Source of the DNA: Marivita sp046591575
GTDB taxonomy: Bacteria > Pseudomonadota > Alphaproteobacteria > Rhodobacterales > Rhodobacteraceae
Reading direction: 5' to 3'
Assembly (NCBI RefSeq): GCF_046591575.1
Contig: NZ_JBIQWA010000008.1
Coordinates: forward strand, 146,761 to 210,760
Length of the DNA: 64,000 nt
Shown: positions 40,687 to 47,983 of the stretch, in pieces
Layout of the letters: each line of letters starts with the position of its first letter
How positions within the stretch are numbered: the first letter of the stretch is position 1
Position numbers and translations under genes: made by a program
The notes under the pieces: generated by a model
Told to the model about the DNA's origin: nothing
The model's input: only the letters and a program-made list of their open reading frames with translations
The model's database searches: none

Positions 40687-41897
40687 TGTTTCGTTTGACC
40701 CAATATATGGAGCAACTGATCACGCCAACGCCGCCGCGCCAAAGACGCGGTGATGTGCGCCCTGTGGTGATCTGGAACCTGACGCGGCGCTGTAACCTGA
40801 AATGCCGTCATTGCTATACCACTTCGTCCGACAACGTCTTTCCCGGTGAATTGTCGACCGAACAGGCGCTTGGCGTGATTGATGATCTGGCCGAATTCAA
40901 AATCCCTGCACTGATCCTGTCGGGCGGGGAACCCTTGTCGCGGCCGGACCTGTTCGAACTGGCGCGCTATGCCCGCACGAAAGTGCGTTATCTCGCCTTG
41001 TCGACCAACGGCACGCGGATTGATGAAGCGGCGGTGAAAGAGATCGCCGAGATCGGATTTAACTACGTTGGCATCAGCATCGATGGCGTGGGGGCGACCA
41101 ATGACTGGTTCCGTGGCCAGGAGGGCGCGTTTGACGAAGCATTGGCAGGTGCGCGGCTTTGCAAAGAGCATGGCATCAAGGTGGGCCTGCGCTTTACCCC
41201 GACCGAGGACAACGCGGATCAACTGGGCGATATCCTTGATCTGTGCGAGGCCGAGGGCATCGACAAATTCTATGTCTCGCATCTGGTCTACGCAGGCCGC
41301 GGCAACAAGAATCGGGGCGAAGATGCCGGACACTCGCGTGCGCGCAAATGCGTAGATCTATTGCTCGACCGCGCCTGGACAGCCTTACAAAACGGCAAGC
41401 ACTTTGAGGTCGTCACCGGCAACAACGATGCCGACGCAGTGCGCTTTCTCAACTGGGCGTCCGAGCGGTTCCCAGAGGAAAAGATCGCCCATCTGACCCG
41501 GCATCTAGAGGCATGGGGCGGCAATTCGTCGGGCGTTGGCGTGGCCAATATCGACCCCACCGGCAAGGTGCATCCCGACACCTATTGGTCGGACTACACC
41601 GTCGGCAATGTCAAACAGACCAAGTTTTCAGAACTATGGACAGGCGATGATGCCATGCTCGCGCTTCTGCGCACCCGGCCACGTCCGCTCAAGGGGCGCT
41701 GTGGTGCCTGTGCGTATCAATCGGTCTGTGGTGGCAACACGCGCATTCGCGCCCTGCAACTGACGGGCGATCCGTGGGAGGAAGATCCCGCATGTTATCT
41801 GAGTGACGCGGAAATCGGTGTCGAGGACGCCACTCCGCGCGTTGAACTTCGTAAATTTACAGGGAAACGGCATGATCCGGCGCATCTTTTCAGCTAG
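40686..41897 (+). CDS. nirJ: Radical SAM heme d1 biosynthesis protein NirJ
   Basis: The protein has 403 residues. The radical SAM cluster motif CNLKCRHC uses Cys 36, 40 and 43, and the SAM-binding GGEP motif is in LILSGGEPLSRPDLFELARY. The C-terminal SPASM-like region holds further cysteines (GRCGACAYQSVCGGNTRIRA and DPACYLS) for a second cluster. NirJ removes two propionate chains of the d1 precursor and installs oxo groups. Its end overlaps nirN by 26 nt. Confidence 0.94.
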   Translation: MFRLTQYMEQLITPTPPRQRRGDVRPVVIWNLTRRCNLKCRHCYTTSSDNVFPGELSTEQALGVIDDLAEFKIPALILSGGEPLSRPDLFELARYARTKVRYLALSTNGTRIDEAAVKEIAEIGFNYVGISIDGVGATNDWFRGQEGAFDEALAGARLCKEHGIKVGLRFTPTEDNADQLGDILDLCEAEGIDKFYVSHLVYAGRGNKNRGEDAGHSRARKCVDLLLDRAWTALQNGKHFEVVTGNNDADAVRFLNWASERFPEEKIAHLTRHLEAWGGNSSGVGVANIDPTGKVHPDTYWSDYTVGNVKQTKFSELWTGDDAMLALLRTRPRPLKGRCGACAYQSVCGGNTRIRALQLTGDPWEEDPACYLSDAEIGVEDATPRVELRKFTGKRHDPAHLFS

Positions 41898-43419
41898 TCT
41901 TTTGGCGCTTTTGCCGATTGTTGCACAATCGGACCCCGCCGTGACATACGCCACGCATTGTGCGGTCTGCCATGGCGATGACCGCCTTGGCGGGCTTGGT
42001 CCTGCGTTGATCCCGGAAAGCCTGCGCAGATTGAAGGGCGATGATCTGATTGCGGTGATTGGCAAAGGCCGCATCAGCACGCAAATGCCCGGATTTGACG
42101 ATCAGATCACGCCGGACGACATGGCCGAATTGGCGGCATTCCTTCATACGCCCCTGCCGGATATCCCGGTTTGGGACGCGGACCGCATTGCCGAAACGCT
42201 TGAGGTGAACCCCGACTATGTCGCGCCCGATGCGCCGCAGCACAATGCCGATCCTCTGAACATTTTTGTCGTCGTCGAAACCGGCGATCACCATATCAGC
42301 ATCGTGGATGGCGACCGGTTTGAGGTGCTGGCCCGCTTGCCCACTCCTTTGGCCGTCCATGGGGGACCGAAATTCAGTCCCGATGGGCGATATGTGTTTG
42401 TCATGTCGCGTGACGGATGGGTCCAGAAAATTGATCTTTGGTCGATGAAAGAGGTCGCCCGCCTGCGCGCCGGAGTAAACAGCCGCAATATTGCGATGTC
42501 GAAAGACGGGAAATTTCTGGCCGTGGCCAACTACCTGCCGCACAGCCTGACCATCCTGTCTACCGAAGACCTCTCGGTGCAGAAAATCTTTGATGTGATC
42601 GGCAAAGAGGGCGAAAGCTCTCGGGTGTCAGCGGTCTATCAAGCCCCACAGCGCAATAGTTTTATTCTGGCTCTCAAAGACATCCCGGAAATCTGGGAAG
42701 TCGCCACAGATCCAAATGCCGAACCCGTCTACGAGGGGTTTGTGCACAGTCACGAAAAAGATATGGTCGAGGGCATCCCGTCGTCACAAGGTCTTTTTGC
42801 GCGCAAACGGATCGAGTTGGAAGAACCGCTGGACGACTTTTTCTTTACCCCTGACTACCGGTTCCTGATCGGTGCCGCGCGGGAAAGCGAAAATGGCGTT
42901 GTGGTAAACCTGAATGTCGGTCGCCCCACCCACGAACTGCCGCTGTCCGGGCTTCCGCATCTGGGTTCTGGTATTTCGTGGATATATCAGGGCCGCCGGG
43001 TTATGGCGACGCCGCATCTGCGCGAGGCAAAGCTGTCGGTGATCGACGTTGAGACATGGCAAATTGTGACCCAGATCGACACAATGGGTCCGGGCTTCTT
43101 TTTGCGCAGTCACGAAAATTCGCAATATCTTTGGGCAGATGTGTTCTTTGGCCCGAACCGCGATGTGATGCACGTGATTGACAAAGACACGCTTGAGATC
43201 GTGAAAACCCTGCGTCCTGCTCCGGGCCAGACCGCAGCCCATGTTGAATTTGACCGGACCGGTGAACACGCGCTGGTCAGCCTTTGGGAAGAGGACGGCG
43301 CGGTGATTGTCTATGACGCGGCGACCTTGGAAGAGGTCAAACGACTGCCAATGAGCAAACCCTCTGGCAAATACAATGTGCACAACAAGATCACGTTTTC
43401 GGATGGGACAAGTCATTGA
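41872..43419 (+). CDS. nirN: Dihydro-heme d1 dehydrogenase NirN
   Basis: The protein has 515 residues from ATG 41872. After a signal peptide there is a cytochrome c domain with CAVCH at 30-34 and Met/His candidates in ISTQMPGFDDQITPDDMAEL. A d1-type propeller follows (VHGGPKFSPDGRYVFVMSRD, SGISWIYQGRRVMATPHLRE and HVEFDRTGEHALVSLWEEDG). NirN resembles NirS but finishes d1 by adding the acrylate double bond. It ends the nir operon. Confidence 0.92.
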   Translation: MIRRIFSASLLALLPIVAQSDPAVTYATHCAVCHGDDRLGGLGPALIPESLRRLKGDDLIAVIGKGRISTQMPGFDDQITPDDMAELAAFLHTPLPDIPVWDADRIAETLEVNPDYVAPDAPQHNADPLNIFVVVETGDHHISIVDGDRFEVLARLPTPLAVHGGPKFSPDGRYVFVMSRDGWVQKIDLWSMKEVARLRAGVNSRNIAMSKDGKFLAVANYLPHSLTILSTEDLSVQKIFDVIGKEGESSRVSAVYQAPQRNSFILALKDIPEIWEVATDPNAEPVYEGFVHSHEKDMVEGIPSSQGLFARKRIELEEPLDDFFFTPDYRFLIGAARESENGVVVNLNVGRPTHELPLSGLPHLGSGISWIYQGRRVMATPHLREAKLSVIDVETWQIVTQIDTMGPGFFLRSHENSQYLWADVFFGPNRDVMHVIDKDTLEIVKTLRPAPGQTAAHVEFDRTGEHALVSLWEEDGAVIVYDAATLEEVKRLPMSKPSGKYNVHNKITFSDGTSH

Positions 43420-43444
43420 CCGGCATTCTGATGATCCGAGACAT

Positions 43445-43467
43445 GCCACGGTATGAAACGCCGTGGC
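43445..43467. terminator. Hairpin between convergent nirN and torT
   Basis: GCCACGG (43445-43451) pairs with CCGTGGC (43461-43467) around a 9-base loop. There is no T-run on the plus strand, so it may be a weak or Rho-assisted terminator for the two converging genes. Confidence 0.4.
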
Positions 43468-43476
43468 GCGTGTCAC

Positions 43477-44481
43477 TTATCGCAGAGTAGGAAAATAGTC
43501 CGAGGGCGAGGTGCGGACGTGATCGAAACTGCTGTCAGAGTGGGTCAGAAGCTCGACAATCGGTTCGGTGACCCTGTCGTCCTCGGTGCGGGAATTCGAC
43601 AATGACAGGCTCCGGATCGCAAGGATGCCTTGTTCCATAGGATTGTCGAAGGCCGCTGCCAGAACGCTTCCGTTTTCCAAACCCCTCCGCACCGAATGGT
43701 TGACATATGTTGAAAGAAGCGCCGGAGGATCGGGCATGTTCTGCGCCGCCAGAAACCCGAAAGCCGTTTCAATCGCGGGGGCGTTTCCGATGATGTAATC
43801 GACATCTGGGTATTGCGAAATTGCGCGCTCCAACTGATCCAATTGTGCCCGCACCCCAGTGTCGGCGGCAAACACATCAAGAATTTTAACGGCGCTATTC
43901 GCCAGACCCTGGCGCAACCCTTGCTCAAGTGGACCAGTCCATCCCGCTTCCTTTGGTCCGGTTAGAAAAACCGCAGTTTGGACCGCGGTTCCCGTCGGAT
44001 GCATCTGACCAAGATATTCGCCCAGAACCCGGCCCATATCCGTCCAATCGACACCGATACGCCCGGAAAGTTCCGGCGATTTCAGCGCATTTACCAAGCC
44101 AAACACCGGTGTAGTTCGGGCCACACGCGCAATGGCGTCGGTCAGTTCCGGATGATCCGACGTCACAGCACCAATCAGAATGCCATCCGCGCCCCTGTCG
44201 ACACAGGTGTCCAACTGCGCGATCTGGGTGGCACGGGCGCGATAGCCGCCTGCCTCAAAGAACAGCAGTGAAATATCCTGACGTGCGGCCTCCTGTTCGA
44301 GCCCGTATCCAACACTGAGCCAGTACTCATCCTTGAAATGCGGGACAAGCACACAGATAAGACGCGTTTTCTGTGCGTTGGCGCTTGTGATCAGTATCGT
44401 TGCACAAAGCCCGACAGCAATCATTGTGCCGGCAAAAGCGGCCCCGTACTGTTGGACAATGCGACGAACAAGCTTTGACAC
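43477..44481 (-). CDS. torT: Periplasmic TMAO-sensing binding protein TorT
   Basis: The protein has 334 residues from GTG 44481. This start gives a proper signal peptide (SKLVRRIVQQYGAAFAGTMI, cleavage near SANAQ); ATG 44424 would drop the charged part and ATG 44553 would overlap torS further. The body is a type 1 periplasmic binding fold (ICVLVPHFKDEYWLSVGYGL, CVDRGADGILIGAVTSDHPE and PDVDYIIGNAPAIETAFGFL). TorT binds TMAO and passes the signal to TorS. With the GTG start it overlaps the divergent torS start by 23 nt, so one of the two starts may be wrong. Confidence 0.82.
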   Translation of the reverse strand: MSKLVRRIVQQYGAAFAGTMIAVGLCATILITSANAQKTRLICVLVPHFKDEYWLSVGYGLEQEAARQDISLLFFEAGGYRARATQIAQLDTCVDRGADGILIGAVTSDHPELTDAIARVARTTPVFGLVNALKSPELSGRIGVDWTDMGRVLGEYLGQMHPTGTAVQTAVFLTGPKEAGWTGPLEQGLRQGLANSAVKILDVFAADTGVRAQLDQLERAISQYPDVDYIIGNAPAIETAFGFLAAQNMPDPPALLSTYVNHSVRRGLENGSVLAAAFDNPMEQGILAIRSLSLSNSRTEDDRVTEPIVELLTHSDSSFDHVRTSPSDYFPTLR

Positions 44482-47191
44482 GAGACTGATCCAGATCCTG
44501 AGCGCAATGGCAGCTTTGGCCATTATCGTGGGCATCGCTGCAATTGCGGTCAACCGGTATCTGGTCTATGCGCACAATACACTGGTTCAAGACACGCTGC
44601 CTGCCATCGAACTTGCCAGCAGGATTGGCGCATCCGCAGAATTGGTCGGGTCACTTGCATCGTCGTTCGTCGAGGCCGACACTCCCGAAGCGCTGGACCA
44701 AGTTGCAACCGCGCTTGAGCAGGCGGTCGTGACCATCGAAGAGGGCGCGCTGTCACTGGCGGATTTGCAACCGTCCGATACGGTGGCCCCTAAAACGTCG
44801 CGCGCGCAACAGATTGTCGAACGCATGACCGCAAACGCGCGGGATGTCTTGCGCCTTGAAGCCCGCATTGATGAACAGATGTTGACGCTTGCGCAAAACG
44901 GCGCGCGGTTGGACACGTTGATTACAGCAGAGACGGATCTCGCCCGTCTTAGAATTACCGCTGGTATCGCCGATCTGTATGCAGACCCGAGCGACTCTCC
45001 CCGGCAAACACTTGATGATTTGGCGGATCGGTATTTCTTTGCCTTTGAACGTCTGACCGAACTGGCGCGGATATCGGACGCCGTGCGGTTGCAGTTTCAA
45101 CGGGTGCCTGTGATGCGCAGCAAGGCAGAGGTCAACGCAGCGCGGCAAAGGATATCGACAAATATCAACACCGTGTTGCGCCGCGTTCTGTTTATGCCGT
45201 CGCCCGTGTCTGCGGCGGAAGCGACAGAGCTTTTGAAAAGTCAGCAAGGCGCCTTGGACTCGGGTGGTCTGCTTGATCTGCAGATCGAATTGATTGAGCA
45301 GCAAAACCAGATCCTGCAAGACCGGGTGCTTTTGCAAGATATTATCTCGAACTTGTTTCAACAGGCGCGCGAAACCCGCGACAGGGTGCAAGCCGACGGG
45401 TTGGCCCGGATTGCAGCGGTCGATCGACAATCGACCTGGATGCTGGGTGGATTGCTGGCGCTCGTCGCAACGGTGATCGCGCTTGGCGGCACCCTTTGGT
45501 TCTATGCCCGAAAACAGTTGATCGCGCGACTTGCCAATATCTCTCGCCGGATCGTTGCGGTGGCGCGGGGCCAGTATGGCGATCCTATCGCGATCAGCGG
45601 GCCAGATGAAATCGGCCGCATGGAAAAAGCGCTGAATATCCTGCGCAACCGCGCCCGCGACGCTGCGCGACTTCGGGACAGTCTGGAAGAGGAGGTGATC
45701 GCACGGACGGGTGATGTTGTCGCACAAATGCAGGCTTCGGATGCGGCCAACCGCAGCAAAACCGAATTTCTTGCCAGAATGAGCCACGAAATCCGGACAC
45801 CCTTAAATGGCATTATCGGAATGCTGGATCTTTTAGAGGCCGAAACCAAAGACACAGAACGCAAAGAGCGGGTTCACACGGCGCTGACATCCGCCCAAAA
45901 CCTGTTGGAGATCACAAACGATATTCTTAACTTTGCAAGCAGCGAGGACAGCACAAATCGTGTAACGCCAGTGCATTTCATACTACGCGATCTGGTCGGG
46001 CAGATGGGACATCAGCTGCAATCACTGGCTGTGCAAAAAGGTCTGACATGGGGTGTGGACCTAGCAGAGCCTGCACCGCCGGTTCTGTTCGGCGATATGG
46101 TCAAAATCCGTCAGGTGGTCGCCAACCTGATTTCCAACGCAGTGAAGTATACCAAAGCCGGGACAGTAACCTTGACCGTAGATCACGCCATTGACGAAGT
46201 GACAGATCAGCCTGTTGTCAGCTTCAGCGTCATCGACACCGGTGTCGGCATGAGCCGCGAAGCCGTATCCTCTGCCTTTGAGGCGTATACCCGTGCGGAT
46301 TCTGCACAGCGTTCCGCGATTGAGGGATTGGGGCTTGGGCTTGCCATTTCGCGGACCCTGACAGAGGCTTTGGGCGGCTCGCTTTCCATCGAAAGCGAGG
46401 TTGGCGTCGGCAGCCGTTTTACCTTGACCGTGCCACTGGCCATGGGTGATCCGGATCTTGTGAAACCCGACGAGCGCCATTCCCCAGAGGCCCCCATGGA
46501 TCATCGCGTGTTGGTCATTGATGATCATCCGGTCAACCTTATGGTTGCGCGTGGCTATCTGGAACGGTTGGGATGTCATGTCACAGAGGCCAAAACCGGC
46601 GGTGATGGTTTGCGGGCAGTCACAGCACAGACATTCGATCTGGTTTTGATTGATCTGGACTTGCCCGACATGCGCGGAGAAGAGGTTGCGGCGCAAATTG
46701 GTCAAACGGATGATGGTCCGTTGTTGGTCGCGTTGACCGCTCATCTGATCGAGGATACCGCCGAAAACCGGGCACAGATTGGCGTCGCACGCATTCTGGC
46801 CAAACCAATCTCGCCCCGTGCATTGACCGACGTCTTGAACCGGCCCAAATCAAAAGAGGCCAGTCGTGTGGTGGATAGTCTGCGCGGAGATATTGCCGAT
46901 CTTGGAGCCGAGACCACACAGCAGATTGTTCAAGAGTTCCTTGATGATTTGCCAAAATCAATCGAAACGATGCGAACTGCAGCACCAGAGCTACAGCGCA
47001 AGCTGGCGCATCGTTTGAAAGGGGCCGCGTCGAATTTTCGGTTGGATGGCCTGTGCAAAGCATTGGCGCAGGTGGAAAAAAGCACGGGCGGTGCCGGAAA
47101 GGACCTGCTTGATGAAGTACGCGCGCAAGCGGGCGACGCCGCCGACACACTTAGGGCCGGGCTTCAAACGGTTTGTGGATCGACAAAATGA
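44459..47191 (+). CDS. torS: Hybrid sensor histidine kinase TorS
   Basis: The protein has 910 residues from ATG 44459. One span (LSAMAALAIIVGIAAIAVNR) is followed by a long helical periplasmic sensor, a second span (WMLGGLLALVATVIALGGTL) and a HAMP region. The kinase core has MSHEIRTPLNG with His443, then ATPase motifs including VIDTGVGMS and GLGLAISRTL. A receiver domain has Asp732, and an Hpt domain has His851 in LAHRLKGAASN. This His-Asp-His phosphorelay layout matches TorS. It works with TorT and TorR; its end overlaps the torR end by 28 nt. Confidence 0.93.
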   Translation: MRRTSFDTRLIQILSAMAALAIIVGIAAIAVNRYLVYAHNTLVQDTLPAIELASRIGASAELVGSLASSFVEADTPEALDQVATALEQAVVTIEEGALSLADLQPSDTVAPKTSRAQQIVERMTANARDVLRLEARIDEQMLTLAQNGARLDTLITAETDLARLRITAGIADLYADPSDSPRQTLDDLADRYFFAFERLTELARISDAVRLQFQRVPVMRSKAEVNAARQRISTNINTVLRRVLFMPSPVSAAEATELLKSQQGALDSGGLLDLQIELIEQQNQILQDRVLLQDIISNLFQQARETRDRVQADGLARIAAVDRQSTWMLGGLLALVATVIALGGTLWFYARKQLIARLANISRRIVAVARGQYGDPIAISGPDEIGRMEKALNILRNRARDAARLRDSLEEEVIARTGDVVAQMQASDAANRSKTEFLARMSHEIRTPLNGIIGMLDLLEAETKDTERKERVHTALTSAQNLLEITNDILNFASSEDSTNRVTPVHFILRDLVGQMGHQLQSLAVQKGLTWGVDLAEPAPPVLFGDMVKIRQVVANLISNAVKYTKAGTVTLTVDHAIDEVTDQPVVSFSVIDTGVGMSREAVSSAFEAYTRADSAQRSAIEGLGLGLAISRTLTEALGGSLSIESEVGVGSRFTLTVPLAMGDPDLVKPDERHSPEAPMDHRVLVIDDHPVNLMVARGYLERLGCHVTEAKTGGDGLRAVTAQTFDLVLIDLDLPDMRGEEVAAQIGQTDDGPLLVALTAHLIEDTAENRAQIGVARILAKPISPRALTDVLNRPKSKEASRVVDSLRGDIADLGAETTQQIVQEFLDDLPKSIETMRTAAPELQRKLAHRLKGAASNFRLDGLCKALAQVEKSTGGAGKDLLDEVRAQAGDAADTLRAGLQTVCGSTK

Positions 47192-47868
47192 TAGCCTTTG
47201 CCATGTTCTGTTAAGATCCACTCTGGGGCGGCTGGGTCGTTTTCGAGTTTCTTGCGAAGCCGTCCGACGACCACGTCAATCATCCGATCATTAGATCGCA
47301 TCGCGTCGCGCCCCATCATCTCGGCCAATCGCCCGCGGCTCAGGGTTTGACCGGGATGATCAGCGAGCGCTGTCATCACTTCAAATTCCTGTTTGGTCAA
47401 TGTTTCGGTCCGCGCAGCTGACACCAACCGGCGGCGGATGCGGTCAAAGCACCAGGGACCAAAATCGGTGACGGGTGGTGCCCCTTGCGGCGCTTGTCCA
47501 ATGTCGGCAATGCGGGCCAGCAGGTTCTTGACCCGCGCGGCCAGCTCGCGTTTGTCAAACGGTTTGGTGACATAATCATCGGCACCCATTTCAAGCCCGA
47601 CAATCTTGTCGACTTGATCGTCGCGTGCGGTCAAAAGGATTATTCCAACCCGCGACACGGCGCGCTGTTCTCGGGTGATGGTCAGCCCGTCTTTGCCGTC
47701 CAGATTGATGTCCACCAGCAAAAGCTCTGGTGGGTCCATTGCGATGATCTCTTCCATGTCGTCAGCGTTTTCGGCTTCGCTGACTCGATTCCCCTGCTCT
47801 CGCAGATAGGCCGCCAAACGCATCCGCGTGATGCGGTCGTCTTCGACGATGAGGATATGTTGGCTCAT
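47164..47868 (-). CDS. torR: OmpR-family response regulator TorR
   Basis: The protein has 234 residues from ATG 47868. The receiver domain has the phosphorylated Asp53 (LLVDINLDGKDGL) and the switch Lys in GADDYVTKPFDKRELAARVK. The OmpR winged helix-turn-helix has LTKQEFEVMTALADHPGQTL and SNDRMIDVVVGRLRKKLEND. It is divergent from the TMAO reductase gene, whose upstream gap holds decamer repeats suited to TorR. Confidence 0.92.
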   Translation of the reverse strand: MSQHILIVEDDRITRMRLAAYLREQGNRVSEAENADDMEEIIAMDPPELLLVDINLDGKDGLTITREQRAVSRVGIILLTARDDQVDKIVGLEMGADDYVTKPFDKRELAARVKNLLARIADIGQAPQGAPPVTDFGPWCFDRIRRRLVSAARTETLTKQEFEVMTALADHPGQTLSRGRLAEMMGRDAMRSNDRMIDVVVGRLRKKLENDPAAPEWILTEHGKGYHFVDPQTV

Positions 47869-47878
47869 AGTGTGGATA

Positions 47879-47898
47879 TTACATTTCTTTACATTTTC
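47879..47898. promoter_or_regulatory. Two head-to-tail decamers, candidate TorR sites
   Basis: TTACATTTCT and TTACATTTTC are adjacent direct repeats sharing their first eight bases. They lie 10-11 nt upstream of torR and about 85 nt before the reductase gene. TorR of E. coli binds decameric direct repeats (tor boxes), though with a different sequence. Confidence 0.5.
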
Positions 47899-47983
47899 GA
47901 ACAAGCTGAATTGCGCCGAGTCAAGGTTTGCAGATCCCCCAACGAATAATGTGAGGCCAGATCGCAAGCCACAGGAGGCCCGC

